Positions 33,637 to 43,228 are shown, counted from the first letter of the stretch. The stretch is DNA of 64,000 nt from Actinomadura pelletieri DSM 43383 (GCF_003634705.1 NZ_RBWU01000004.1:558001-622000), one strand, 5' to 3'. Notes: a model not told the origin generated them from the letters alone. Made by a program: numbers and translations.

Positions 33637-33659
33637 CCGGCGGCGGATCCGCCGGTTTT
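33637..33659 (+). terminator. Terminator-like hairpin
   Basis: CCGGCGG-CGGAT-CCGCCGG followed by TTTT: 7-bp stem, 5-nt loop and a short U tract, about 90 bp before the MFS gene. Confidence 0.5.
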
Positions 33660-33749
33660 AAGGGATGCGTGGGGTCGGGGTGTGGGGTTAGGGTGCGGGG
33701 TGTGACGTGGCGACATTGATCCTCAGGTGAGGCGAGGCTCGCGCGTAGG

Positions 33750-34886
33750 TTGTACGCCTACGCGTTCCTCGAGGATTTCATTCTTCTGTACCCGGTGTAC
33801 GCGTTGCTGTTCGCGGACACGGGGTTGTCTCCTGCGGCGATCTCGTCGTTGTTCGTGATCTGGTCGGTCACGACGTTCATGCTTGAGGTGCCGTCCGGTG
33901 TGTGGGCGGACGTGTTCTCGCGCCGGTTGTTGTTGGTGGCCTCTCCCCTGTTGGCGGGTGTGGGCTTCGGGTTGTGGTCGTTCTTTCCTTCGTATGCGGT
34001 GTTCGCCGTGGGTTTTGTGTTGTGGGGTGCGGGGTCGGCGTTGCGTTCGGGGACGATGCAGGCGTTGGTGTACGAGGAGTTGGAGCGGGTGGGGGCGGCG
34101 GGGTCGTATGCGCGGTTGATCGGGCGGTCGGAGGCGATGTCGTTGGTGGGTGTGGTGGTGGCGTCGGCGTTGGCGTCGCCGGTGTTGGCTGCGGGTGGGT
34201 ATCGGGCTTTGGGTGTGGCGAGTGTGGTGGTGTGCGGGTTGTGTGCGGTGGCGGGGTGGTTGTTGCCGGAGTCGCGGGGTGGCGGTGGTGGTGGGGAGGA
34301 GCCGTCGTTGGGGTCGGTGGTGCGTGCGGGGTGGGCGCAGGTGCGTGGGGGGCCGTCGGTGCGGTGGGCTTTGGTGTTGGTGATGGTGGTGGAGGGGGTG
34401 ACGTCGTTGGATGAGTATGTGCCGTTGTTGGCGCGGTCGACGGGTGTGGCGGTGGCGGTGGTGCCGTTGCTGGTGTTGGTGGTGACGGTGGGTGATGCGG
34501 TTGGGGGGTGGGTGGCGGGGCGTGGGGTGCGGTGGTTGGCGCCGGTGTTGGGGGTGGGTGGGGTGTTGTTGGCGGTGGGGGCGTTGAGTGGGAGTGCGGG
34601 TGGGATGGTGCTGGTGGGGGCGGCGTTCGGGGTGTTCCGTTGGGCGATGGCGGCGGCGGATGCGCGGTTGCAGGAGCGGATCGGTGATGGGGCGCGGGCG
34701 ACGGTGACGTCGGTGGCCGGGTTTGGGGCGGAGGTGGTGGCGTTGTTGGTGTATGTGGGTTATGCGTTGGGGTCGCGGTGGGCGGGTGCGGGGGTGTTGG
34801 TGGGGGTGGCTGCGGTGCCGTATGTGGTGGTGGCGGTGGTGTTGGGGGTGGTGGGGCGGCGGGGTCGCGTACATCGGGGGATGTAG
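33750..34886 (+). CDS. MFS transporter
   Basis: 378-aa major facilitator superfamily protein with twelve predicted TM helices. The N-terminus LYAYAFLEDFILLYPVYALL and the loop GVWADVFSRRLLL (motif A-like, G-x-x-x-D-x-x-x-R-R) are typical; a Gly-rich central loop (RGGGGGGEEP) separates the halves. TTG 33750 is the only start before an in-frame stop at 33717 and has a weak ribosome site. Codons here favour G and T in third position (TTG, GTG, GGG) far more than in the left part of the window. Substrate unknown. Confidence 0.83.
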   Translation: MYAYAFLEDFILLYPVYALLFADTGLSPAAISSLFVIWSVTTFMLEVPSGVWADVFSRRLLLVASPLLAGVGFGLWSFFPSYAVFAVGFVLWGAGSALRSGTMQALVYEELERVGAAGSYARLIGRSEAMSLVGVVVASALASPVLAAGGYRALGVASVVVCGLCAVAGWLLPESRGGGGGGEEPSLGSVVRAGWAQVRGGPSVRWALVLVMVVEGVTSLDEYVPLLARSTGVAVAVVPLLVLVVTVGDAVGGWVAGRGVRWLAPVLGVGGVLLAVGALSGSAGGMVLVGAAFGVFRWAMAAADARLQERIGDGARATVTSVAGFGAEVVALLVYVGYALGSRWAGAGVLVGVAAVPYVVVAVVLGVVGRRGRVHRGM

Positions 34887-35009
34887 GGCGTGGGGTGGTG
34901 GTACGCGAAAGGTGCAGGGTGGTTGACGGCTTGCGCCTGATCCGGTGGTGGGGTGTGCGGGCGGAGGATCGTGGGGTTGTCGGCAGGTCGATTTTTGGGG
35001 TGTGTGGTG

Positions 35010-36263
35010 ATGGGTGTGGATTCGTTGGGGTTGGCGCGGGCGCAGTTCGCGTTGACGGCGGCCACGCATTTCTTGTTCGTGGCGTTGACGTTGGGGTTGG
35101 CGACGTTGGTGGCGTTGACTCAGACGCGTGCGGTGGTGTCGGGTCGTGCGGTGGATGCGCGGATGACGCGGTTCTGGGGGCAGTTGTATGTGGTGAATTA
35201 TGCGGTGGGGATTGTGACGGGTTTGGTGATGGAGTTTCAGATCGGGTTGAACTGGTCGGGGATGTCGCGGGTGACGGGGAGTGTGTTCGGGGCGCCGTTG
35301 GCGTTGGAGACGATTGTGGCTTTCTTTGTGGAGTCGACGTTTCTGGGGTTGTGGATTTTCGGGTGGGATCGGTTGAATCGGTGGGTGCATTTGGTGTTGA
35401 TCTGGGTGGTGACGTTGACGGCGTATTTGTCGGCTTATTTTGTGTTGGTGGCGAATGGGTGGCTGCAGCGTCCGGTGGGCTACGAGATGGTGGACGGTGT
35501 GGCGCGGTTGACGGATGTGGGTGCGTTGTTGATGAATCCGACGGCGGTGTTGGCGTTTTTCCATGTGTTGTTCGGGGGGTTGTTGACGGCGGGGTTCTTC
35601 ATGGCGGGGGTGAGTGGTTTTCATTTGTTGCGGCGGACGGCGGAGGTGGAGTTCTTCCGGCGGTCGATGCGGGTCGGGTTGGTGGCGGTGGTGGTGTCGG
35701 TGGTTCCGGTCGTGGTTTTCGGGGGGACGCAGTTCCGGTACGTCCAGCCGACGAAGCGGGGTGGCGGGGACGGTGCGGCGGTCGCGGTGGCGGACTTCAC
35801 GGCGCGGTTCGGGCCGGATGGGTACATGCCGCCGCGGTTGGCGCAGGTCGCTCTGGGGTTGATGGTGGCGATGTGGTTTTTGATGGTGTTGGTGGCGGTG
35901 GCGGCTTTGGTGAAGTTGCCGTTCGGGGGGTGGTTGGTTCGGGGGCGGGTCTTCCATGTGGTGATGATCGCGGCGGTGCCGGTGCCGTATGTGGCGATGG
36001 TGTCGGGGTGGGTGTTCCGTGAGGTGGGTCGGCAGCCGTGGATGGTGTACGGGGTGGTGAAGACGCGGGACGCGTTGTCGCCGGGGGTGGGTTCGGGGGC
36101 GATGGCGGCGTCGTTCGTGGTGTTCACCGTGTTGTTCGCGGTGCTGTTCGGGGTGAACGCGTGGTTGTTGGCGCGGTTCGCGCGGCGGGGTCCCGAGGGG
36201 GCGCAGTTGGGTGCCTCTCCCCCGCCGGAGCCGGTGTCGCCGGAGATGAGTCCGACGTTCTGA
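35010..36263 (+). CDS. cydA: Cytochrome bd ubiquinol/menaquinol oxidase subunit I
   Basis: 417-aa CydA, the quinol-oxidising and heme-carrying subunit of the high-affinity terminal oxidase. The N-terminal LARAQFALTAATHFLFVALT holds the b595 ligand His; MEFQIGLNW gives the heme b558 environment; GWVFREVGRQPWMVYG is the invariant GWxxxEVGRQPW motif near residue 330. The Q-loop is short, as in actinobacterial types. ATG 35010 lies nine bases after GGGG. Followed by cydB, cydD and cydC on the same strand. Confidence 0.96.
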   Translation: MGVDSLGLARAQFALTAATHFLFVALTLGLATLVALTQTRAVVSGRAVDARMTRFWGQLYVVNYAVGIVTGLVMEFQIGLNWSGMSRVTGSVFGAPLALETIVAFFVESTFLGLWIFGWDRLNRWVHLVLIWVVTLTAYLSAYFVLVANGWLQRPVGYEMVDGVARLTDVGALLMNPTAVLAFFHVLFGGLLTAGFFMAGVSGFHLLRRTAEVEFFRRSMRVGLVAVVVSVVPVVVFGGTQFRYVQPTKRGGGDGAAVAVADFTARFGPDGYMPPRLAQVALGLMVAMWFLMVLVAVAALVKLPFGGWLVRGRVFHVVMIAAVPVPYVAMVSGWVFREVGRQPWMVYGVVKTRDALSPGVGSGAMAASFVVFTVLFAVLFGVNAWLLARFARRGPEGAQLGASPPPEPVSPEMSPTF

Positions 36264-36312
36264 AGCCCCCGTTCCTCGACCTGGTTCACGACGCTTCGAC
36301 AGGAGTCTGGTG

Positions 36313-37056
36313 ATGGATGTTCTCGCGGTGATGTTGCTGGCGGTGTTCTCCGGCGCGTATCTGGCGTTGGCGGGTGCGGACATCGGGGTGGGGATGTTGC
36401 TGCCCTGGCTGGGTCGGGATCAGCGGGAGCGGCGGTTGGTGATCGCGTCGTTCGCGCCGTTCTTCCTCGGGAACGAGGTGTGGCTGGTGGCGTCGGCGGG
36501 GCTGGTCGCGGGAGCGTTCCCGGGCCTTGAACACGAGCTGCTGGAGGAGCTGTATCCGCTGTTCGTGGTGCTGCTGATCGGGTGGGTCGTGCGGGACATG
36601 GGCCTGTGGTCGCGGGGACGTGTCGACGCGGTGGCGTGGCGCGATGGGTGCGATGCGGCGGTGGTGGCGGGAAGTTGGGCGTTGGCCGTGGCGTGGGGGG
36701 CGGTGCTGGGGTCGTTGCTGTTCGGTGGCGGGCTGGGCGTCGGGACTGTGGTCGGGGTGCCGCTGGTGGTGCTGTTCGTGTGGCACGGTGCGGGGTTCGC
36801 GCGGTGGCGGTTGCCGGTGGGGCTGGCGGGACGGGCGGCGCGGATCCCGTCCCGGTACGGGTTGTCGGTGTTGGTGATGGCGTCGTTGCCGGTGGTGGCC
36901 GGTGCGGAGGTGTCGTGGTCGCGGGTGGTGGCCGAGGGCGCGGGGTTGACGATGACGGCGGTGACGACGGCGGCGGTGTTGCCGTTGCTGGTGGCGTCGC
37001 AGGCGTTGGTGTGGTGGACGTTCCGGGGGCGTGTGGAGTCGCCCTCGTACCTGTAG
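36313..37056 (+). CDS. cydB: Cytochrome bd oxidase subunit II, short form
   Basis: 247-aa membrane protein in the cydB position. It has about seven TM helices and segments such as YLALAGADIGVGMLLPWLG and FAPFFLGNEVWLVASAG that match the beginning of CydB (GxDxGVGxLL, NEVWLV). Most CydB proteins are 330-380 aa, so the second half is reduced. AGGAG sits eight bases before ATG 36313. No frameshift is apparent, so this is a natural short form rather than a broken gene. Confidence 0.87.
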   Translation: MDVLAVMLLAVFSGAYLALAGADIGVGMLLPWLGRDQRERRLVIASFAPFFLGNEVWLVASAGLVAGAFPGLEHELLEELYPLFVVLLIGWVVRDMGLWSRGRVDAVAWRDGCDAAVVAGSWALAVAWGAVLGSLLFGGGLGVGTVVGVPLVVLFVWHGAGFARWRLPVGLAGRAARIPSRYGLSVLVMASLPVVAGAEVSWSRVVAEGAGLTMTAVTTAAVLPLLVASQALVWWTFRGRVESPSYL

Positions 37057-37097
37057 CGGGCGGGCCGGGGTCCAGGTGACGGGGTCGTGAGGGGGTC

Positions 37098-38744
37098 GTG
37101 GTGAAGGCTGTGGAGCGGCGGTTGCTGCGGTGTGCGCCGCGGTGGGTGCTGGTGGCGTTGGGGGTTTCGGCGGCGGCGCAGGGTGCGCTGGTGGTGGCGC
37201 AGGCGGAGTTGCTGGTGCGGGCGGTGGTGGGGCTGGACGCGGGTCCGTTGCCGTGGCTGGCGGGTGCGGTGGCGGCGCGGGCGGTGCTGGCGTGGGTGGT
37301 GGGGGTGGTCGCGGGTCGGATGGCCGCGGGCGTGAAGCGGGGGCTGCGGGTGGCGTTGACGGGGCGTCCGGCGGGTGACGCGGGGGCGCGGGTGACGTTG
37401 TTGACGCGGGGGTTGGACGCGGTGGACCCGTTCTTCACGGGGTATGTGCCGCAGTTGCTCGCGGCGTGCGCGGTCCCGGTGATCGTGTGGGCGCGGCTGG
37501 TGACGGTGGACCGGGCGTCGGCGGTGGTGGTGTTGGCGACGGTGCCGTTGGTGCCGGTGTTCGGGGCGTTGGTGGGGATGCGGACGGCGGCGTTGACGGG
37601 ACGGCAGTGGGGGCTGTTGCGGCGGCTCGGCGGGCATTTCCGGGACGTGCTGGCGGGGTTGGGGACGTTGCGGTCGTTCGGGCGGGCCGGGCATCAGTCG
37701 CTGGTGGTGCGGGAGTTGGCGGACGGGCACCGCCGGGCGAGCGTGCGGGCGTTGCGGGTGGCGTTCCTGTCGTCGCTGGTGTTGGAGTTGGTGTGCGCGT
37801 TGTCGGTGGCGTTGGTGGCGGTTCCGGTGGGGTTGCGGTTGTTGGCCGGGGAGATGGTGCTGTCGGCGGGGTTGCTGGTGCTGGTGTTGACGCCGGAGGC
37901 GTATCTGCCGTTGCGGGCGCTGGGCCAGAGGTTCCATGCGAGCGCCGAGGGCGTGGCCGCCGCGGAGGAGGCGTTCACGGCTCTGGAGACGCCGGAGACA
38001 TCGGAGGCGTCGGAGGCGCGCCCGGCGGGTGCGCGGCCGGTGCTGCGGACGCCGGCGCCGGGCGCTCCGGAGCTGGAGTTGCGTGAGGTGACCGTGCGGT
38101 ATCCGGGGGCGAGGGAGCCGGCGCTGGAGAAGGTGTCGTTGCGGGTGGCGGCGGGTGAGCGTGTCGCGGTCACGGGCCCGTCGGGCGCCGGGAAGTCGAC
38201 GCTGCTGCTGGTGCTGGCCGGGCTGGTCGTCCCCGACTCGGGTCGGGTGCTGGTGGACGGGGTGGACGTGGCGGAGCTGGACCCGCGGGCGTGGCGGGCG
38301 CGGGTGGGCTGGGTGCCGCAGCGTCCGCACCTGTTCGCGGGGTCGGTGGCCGACAACGTCCGGCTCGGTGACCCCGACGCCGACGACGCGCGGGTGGTGG
38401 AGGCGGCGCGGGCGGCGACCGCGGCGGAGTTCGTCGAGGACCTGCCGGACGGGTACGCGACGGTGCTCGGTGAGGGCGGCGCCGGGTTGTCGGCGGGCCA
38501 GCGGCAGCGGCTGGCGGTGGCGCGCGCGTGGCTGTCGGGGGGTTCGGTGATGCTGTGGGACGAGCCGACGGCGCGGCTGGACCTGCGCAGCGAGCGGGCG
38601 CTGGTGGAGGGCGCGGCGCGGTTGCTCGCGGGGCGGACGGCGGTGTTGGTGGCGCATCGTCCCGCGTTGGTGGGCGTCGCGGACCGGGTGGTGCGGGTGG
38701 AGGGCGGCCGGGTCGCCGGTGACGTGCGGGGGGCGGCGGCGTGA
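37098..38744 (+). CDS. cydD: Thiol reductant ABC exporter subunit CydD
   Basis: 548-aa fused TM/ATPase half-transporter. Six TM helices (about 15-300), then the ATPase: Walker A GPSGAGKSTLLL, Q-loop GWVPQRPHLFAGSV, signature LSAGQRQRLAVARAW, Walker B VMLWDEPTARLD and the H-loop VAHRP. With CydC it exports cysteine or glutathione-like thiols needed for cytochrome bd maturation. GTG 37098 or 37101 is the start. Ends in a 4-bp overlap with cydC. Confidence 0.92.
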   Translation: MVKAVERRLLRCAPRWVLVALGVSAAAQGALVVAQAELLVRAVVGLDAGPLPWLAGAVAARAVLAWVVGVVAGRMAAGVKRGLRVALTGRPAGDAGARVTLLTRGLDAVDPFFTGYVPQLLAACAVPVIVWARLVTVDRASAVVVLATVPLVPVFGALVGMRTAALTGRQWGLLRRLGGHFRDVLAGLGTLRSFGRAGHQSLVVRELADGHRRASVRALRVAFLSSLVLELVCALSVALVAVPVGLRLLAGEMVLSAGLLVLVLTPEAYLPLRALGQRFHASAEGVAAAEEAFTALETPETSEASEARPAGARPVLRTPAPGAPELELREVTVRYPGAREPALEKVSLRVAAGERVAVTGPSGAGKSTLLLVLAGLVVPDSGRVLVDGVDVAELDPRAWRARVGWVPQRPHLFAGSVADNVRLGDPDADDARVVEAARAATAAEFVEDLPDGYATVLGEGGAGLSAGQRQRLAVARAWLSGGSVMLWDEPTARLDLRSERALVEGAARLLAGRTAVLVAHRPALVGVADRVVRVEGGRVAGDVRGAAA

Positions 38745-40513
38745 GGCGCGGCGACAGAAGTGGAGGCGGGAGCGGGGGCGTGTGGGGTGCGGTGCGACCG
38801 CACGCGTGGCGACTGGTGGCCGCGGGGCTGGCCGGGGCGGCGGCGGAGCTGTGCGGGTTGGGGCTGGTCGCGGCGGCCGCATGGCTGATCGCGCGGGCCG
38901 CGCAGCAACCGGAACTGGCGGCGCTGTCGGTGGCGATCGCGGCCGTGCGGGGTCTGGCGTTGGCGAAGGGATCGCTGCGGTATGTGGAGCGGCTGGCCGG
39001 GCACGACGCGGCGTTGCGTGCGCTGGCGGAGCTGCGGGGCCGGGTGTTCGACGCGCTGGCGGCCGCGCCGCCCCCGTCCTCGCCCCCGCCCGCGTCCCGG
39101 TCGGGGGGCCGGTCGGGGGGCCGGTCGGGGGTGCGGGACGGTGACGCGTTGACCCGGATGGTGTCGGACGTCGAGGCCGTCCAGGACGTGCTGCTGCGGT
39201 GCGCGCTGCCTGCGGTCGCGGCGGTGGCGTGCGGCGCCGCGGGTGTGGTGGTGTGCGGGCTGGTGTGGGCGCCCGCGGCGGTGGTCCTGGCGGGCGGCCT
39301 GCTGGTGGCGGGCGTGGTGGTGCCGGTGGCGGCGGCCACGGCGGGCGGCCGGGCGGCGGCGCGGGTGGCCGCGGGACGGCGGGCGCTGGCGGTGCGGGCC
39401 CTGGACGTGGTGGAGGGCGCGGCGGACCTGGCGATGTTCGGCGCGTCGGAGCGGTTCGCGGCACGGGCCGGGGACGCGGCACGGCGGCTGGAGCGGGCCG
39501 AGCGGTCGGCGGCGCGGGTGTCGGCGCTGGTGACCGCGGCCGGTCACGTGGTGCAGGGCGCCACGGTCGCGGTGGTGCTGTGGGCGGCGTCGCGGGCCGG
39601 CGCGGGGGTGGACGAGGTGGACGCGGCGGTACTGGCGTTGACGGCGCTGGTGGCGGTGGAGTCGGTGTCGCCGCTGGCCGCGGCGGCGCGGCGGCTGCGG
39701 GAGGTGTGGCCGTCGGTGCGGCGGGTCCAGGCGGTACTGGCCGCTCCCCCGGCCCCGGGGCCGGCGCCGGCGCGGGCGTCGCGTGGGCCGTTGGAGGTGG
39801 AACTGCTCGGCGTGCGCGTCTCCTACGGGGCGGGTCGGGCGCTGGACGGGGTCGACCTGCGGGTGGAGCGGGGACGGCGCGTGGCGGTGGTCGGGGCGAG
39901 CGGCGCCGGGAAGAGCACGCTGCTGGCGGCGGTGGCCGGTGACGTGGCCGTCGAAGCGGGCGCGGTGGTGGTCGGCGGCCGGACGGTGGACCGTGACAGG
40001 CCCGGGGAGGTGCGGGGGCTGCTGCAGGACGCGCACGTGTTCGCCGGGACGGTCCGGGCGAACCTGCTCCTGGCCTGCCCCGACGCGGACGAGGAGCGGT
40101 TGCGGGCGGCGGCGGGGCGGGCGCGTTTCCTGGAGGTCGTGGAGTCGCTGCCCGACGGGTGGGACACCGTCGTCGGCGCGGGTGGTCGGGGCCTGTCGGG
40201 CGGGCAGCGGCAACGGCTGCTGCTGGCACGGGCGCTGCTCGCCGACCCGCCGGTCCTGGTGCTGGACGAGCCCACCGAGGCACTGGACCCGGCACTGGCG
40301 GACGCGGTGGTCGAAGAACTCCTGACCCGGCCGGGCGGAGGGACGTTGCTGCTGGTGACACATCGGCTCGCGGCACTGGGCGCCGCCGACGAGGTGGTGG
40401 TCCTGGACCGGGGCCGGGTGGTGCAACGCGGCCGGCACGAGGACCTGCTGACGGTGCCGGGCGCCTACCGGGACCTGTGGGACGCCGAGACCCTCGCCGC
40501 GGGCACCCTGTGA
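38741..40513 (+). CDS. cydC: Thiol reductant ABC exporter subunit CydC
   Basis: 590-aa partner of CydD. TM domain about 15-330, including a Pro/Ser/Gly-rich insert (PPPSSPPPASRSGGRSGGRS) at about 110-130; ATPase with Walker A GASGAGKSTLLA, signature LSGGQRQRLLLARAL, Walker B VLVLDEPTEALD and H-loop VTHRL. GTG start overlaps cydD stop. Completes a cydABDC operon for microaerobic respiration. Confidence 0.92.
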   Translation: MRRGDRSGGGSGGVWGAVRPHAWRLVAAGLAGAAAELCGLGLVAAAAWLIARAAQQPELAALSVAIAAVRGLALAKGSLRYVERLAGHDAALRALAELRGRVFDALAAAPPPSSPPPASRSGGRSGGRSGVRDGDALTRMVSDVEAVQDVLLRCALPAVAAVACGAAGVVVCGLVWAPAAVVLAGGLLVAGVVVPVAAATAGGRAAARVAAGRRALAVRALDVVEGAADLAMFGASERFAARAGDAARRLERAERSAARVSALVTAAGHVVQGATVAVVLWAASRAGAGVDEVDAAVLALTALVAVESVSPLAAAARRLREVWPSVRRVQAVLAAPPAPGPAPARASRGPLEVELLGVRVSYGAGRALDGVDLRVERGRRVAVVGASGAGKSTLLAAVAGDVAVEAGAVVVGGRTVDRDRPGEVRGLLQDAHVFAGTVRANLLLACPDADEERLRAAAGRARFLEVVESLPDGWDTVVGAGGRGLSGGQRQRLLLARALLADPPVLVLDEPTEALDPALADAVVEELLTRPGGGTLLLVTHRLAALGAADEVVVLDRGRVVQRGRHEDLLTVPGAYRDLWDAETLAAGTL

Positions 40514-40720
40514 CCCCGTCCCGCCTCGCCCGCCCGCACTCGTGGTCGCGCCCGCCCCGGCGACACACGGCCCGCGATGAGCCGCCGCCACCGGGCCGCC
40601 CGGGTCCGCAGCGCCCGGCGACGCCCGGGTTCGGGCTGGCGTCGTGTGCGGGGAGGTGCGGGTCTGAACGGGCGGCCCGGCGGGGTTGCGCGGCGCCGCC
40701 TTGAGTGTTCTCGCGCCCGG

Positions 40721-42211
40721 TCAGTGCAGGTCGCGGAGGGCCCGGCCGAGGGCGGCGACTCCGTCGGTGATGTCGGAGGCCGCCACGGCGGCGTAGCCGA
40801 GGACCAGTCCCGGCGGACACGGCCGCTGCGCGTGCCACGACAGCGGGTGGACCTTGACGCCCTGGTTCAGGGCGGCCGCGGCGAGGTCGGTGTCGCGGAA
40901 CCGGCCGGTGAAGGTGACGGTGAGGTGCAGCCCGGCGGCGGTGCCGTGCACGGCCGCCCCCGGCAGGTGCGCGCCGATAGCGGTGATCATGGTGTCGCGG
41001 CGTCGGCGGTGGCGGCGCCGCGCCAGCCGCAGGTTCCGTTCCATCTCGCCGGACTCCATCAGTTCGGCGAGGACGAGCTGCGGCAGTGCCGCGTTGCCGA
41101 GGTCGGCGAAGCGTTTCTCGTCCACGATGGCGTCCAGATGGGCGGGCGGGGGCAGCAGCCAACCGGTCCGCAGCGCCGGGGCCAGCAGTTTCGACACGCT
41201 GCCGGTGTAGAAGACGCGGTCGGTGAGCAGGGACCGCAGCGCGGGGGCCGGGGGCCGGTCGTAGCGGTGTTCGGCGTCGTAGTCGTCCTCGATGACCAGG
41301 CCGCCGTCCGCGGCCCAGGCCATCAGGTCGCGGCGGCGGTGTCCGCCGAGGACGGCGCCGGTCGGGAACTGGTGGGCGGGGGTGAGCAGGACGGCGGGCG
41401 CGGCGGTGGCGCGCAGCGCGTCGACGCGGACGCCGTCGGTGTCGACGGGGACCGGTGGGGTGCGCATGCCCCAGTGCCGCAGGTGCTGGCGGACGCCGAG
41501 GGAGCCGGGGTCCTCGACGGCGACCGTGTCGACGCCGTCGCGGGCCAGGACGCGGGCGATGAGGCCGAGGGCCTGGGCGGTGCCCGCGACGATGACGATG
41601 CCGTCGGGGTCGGCGCGCAGGCCGCGGTTGCGGGCGAGCCAGTGGGCGGCGGCGGCGCGCAGGGGCGGGGCGCCGCGGGGGTCGCCGTAGCCGAGGGCGG
41701 AGGCGGGCAGGGCGCGCAGCACGGTGCGTTCGGCGCGTTGCCAGGCGGCGCGGGGGAACGCCGACAGGTCGGGGACGCCGGGGGTCAGGTCGATGCGGGC
41801 GGACGCGCCGCGCAGGACGTCGAACACGTCGGATCCGGGACTGCCGGGGAAGGACATCCCGGCCCCGGCGGGATCGATGGGACCGGTGGGAGGGGTGGGT
41901 GTGCCGGCGGTGAGGGGGGCGGCGACGACGGTGGTGCCGGCGCGGCCGCGGCCGGCGATGTGACCGTCGTCGACCAGGCGCTGATAGGCCTCGGTGACGA
42001 CGCCGCGTGAGACGCGCAGGTCGGCGGCGAGGACACGGGTCGCGGGCAGGCGGCTGCCGACGGGCAGGCGGCCGTCGGCGATCGCGGCGCGGAGCCGTCC
42101 GGCGAGCCAGTCCGACAGGCCGCCGGGCGGCGCGTCGGCGGGGTCGAGTTGCAGGAAGTCCGACCCCCGCGATACGGACCTGTCGGATCCATCCGGATTG
42201 GACCTGTTCAC
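40721..42211 (-). CDS. MocR/PdxR-type regulator (GntR HTH fused to aminotransferase domain)
   Basis: 496-aa fusion regulator. The N-terminal GntR winged HTH is about residues 30-95 (LAGRLRAAIADGRLPVGSRL, then VSRGVVTEAYQRL). The rest is a fold-type I aminotransferase domain with PLP lysine in YTGSVSKLLAPALRTGW and the Asp in VIEDDYDAEH. Such proteins sense PLP or an amino acid. GTG start at 42211; divergent from the methyltransferase gene by only 29 bp, which is therefore a possible target. Confidence 0.93.
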   Translation of the reverse strand: MNRSNPDGSDRSVSRGSDFLQLDPADAPPGGLSDWLAGRLRAAIADGRLPVGSRLPATRVLAADLRVSRGVVTEAYQRLVDDGHIAGRGRAGTTVVAAPLTAGTPTPPTGPIDPAGAGMSFPGSPGSDVFDVLRGASARIDLTPGVPDLSAFPRAAWQRAERTVLRALPASALGYGDPRGAPPLRAAAAHWLARNRGLRADPDGIVIVAGTAQALGLIARVLARDGVDTVAVEDPGSLGVRQHLRHWGMRTPPVPVDTDGVRVDALRATAAPAVLLTPAHQFPTGAVLGGHRRRDLMAWAADGGLVIEDDYDAEHRYDRPPAPALRSLLTDRVFYTGSVSKLLAPALRTGWLLPPPAHLDAIVDEKRFADLGNAALPQLVLAELMESGEMERNLRLARRRHRRRRDTMITAIGAHLPGAAVHGTAAGLHLTVTFTGRFRDTDLAAAALNQGVKVHPLSWHAQRPCPPGLVLGYAAVAASDITDGVAALGRALRDLH

Positions 42212-42240
42212 CGGACCATTGTGCGGCCACGGTGGCAGGC

Positions 42241-43094
42241 ATGGAAACAGCGACGACGATCACCGCCGGGGGAACCGAACCCCCCGGCGGATATGTCCAC
42301 GGATACTCGGGTCGGGAGGCGCGGCGACTGGGCGACCAGGCCGACGCCCTGGCCGACCTGCTGCACGAGGGGACCCGCTACCCGGCCGGGAGCCGGGTCC
42401 TGGAGGTCGGCTGCGGTGTCGGCGCGCAGACGGCGCATCTGCTGGACCGCTCCCCCGGCGCGCACCTCACGGCCGTGGACGTGTCCCGGGAGTCCCTGGA
42501 GCAGGCCCGAGCGCGGGTGGCGGCGTCCCACCCCGGGGCGCAGGTGCGGTGGCGGCACGGCGACCTGCACGACCTGCCGTTCCCCGACGCCGCGTTCGAC
42601 CACGTGTTCGTGTGCTTCGTCCTGGAACGTCTCCCCGACCCGCGGGCCGCGCTCGCGGCCTGCGACGGGTGCTGCGGCCCGGCGGCACCCTCACCGTCAT
42701 CGAAGGCGACCACGGGTCGGTGTTCCTGCACCCCGACAGCACGCACGCCCGCGCGGTCGTCGCGCACCTGGTCGCGTTGCAGGCCGCGGCGGGCGGCGAC
42801 CCGCTCATCGGGCGGCGGCTGGCGCCGCTGCTGGCGTCCGCCGGATACGACCGGGTCCAGGTGTCCCCCCGGACGGTGTACACCGACCGGTCCCGGCCCG
42901 CGCTCGCGCGGGCATTCACCCTGGACACCTTCACCGCGATGGTCGCGGCCGTCCGCGACGCCGCGGTCGCCGCCGGGTTGACCACGCCCACCGACTGGGA
43001 CCGTGGCATCGCCGACCTGCGCCGCGCCGCCGCACCGGACGGCACGTTCCACTACGCGTTCTTCAAGGGCGTCGCCGTCAACCCCGACCCCTGA
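42241..43094 (+). pseudogene. SAM-dependent methyltransferase with frameshift
   Basis: ATG 42241 begins an ArsM/UbiE-like methyltransferase with motif I VLEVGCGVGAQTAHLL and FDHVFVCFVLERLPDPRAAL. At about 42660-42665 the frame changes: the expected ALRRVLRPGGTLTVIEGDHG continues in the next frame and runs to the TGA at 43094. Loss of one base in CTCGCGGCCTGC explains it. Apart from that the gene is well conserved (end: TFHYAFFKGVAVNP), so the break is recent or a sequencing error. Confidence 0.8.
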
Positions 43095-43228
43095 CCCCGC
43101 TCGATGCGCCCGGGCCGGTGGGTCGCCGGTGGGGCGATCGTCGGGAGTCAGCGCCGCCGGTTCGCCGCGGCTCCACAAGAACGGCGTGAACGGCGTACCG
43201 GACGGGCCGTGAGGGGCCGCTGGGGCGG

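Larger units (their letters stand above)
32851..33749. other. Gap with regulator fragment and terminator
   Basis: About 900 bp with no intact gene. It holds the Lrp/AsnC fragment (33190-33275) and a terminator-like hairpin (33637-33659), described separately. The remainder shifts to a G- and T-rich plus strand; frames through it are Gly/Arg/Trp-rich and do not look coding. Confidence 0.5.

Noticed and set aside
28000-33700. Replication origin suggested by the skew switch and gyrase text
   Set aside because: No dnaA, dnaN, recF, rpmH or DnaA-box cluster is visible, and the gyrase text is only scraps.
33723-36383. An 886-codon open frame on the minus strand
   Set aside because: Antisense to the MFS and cydA genes, His/Arg/Pro-rich, without any domain.
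36420-42263. A 1947-codon open frame on the minus strand
   Set aside because: It lies antisense to cydB, cydD and cydC, overlaps MocR out of frame and is made of Arg/Pro/His runs; it is a by-product of the G-rich codon use of the plus-strand genes.
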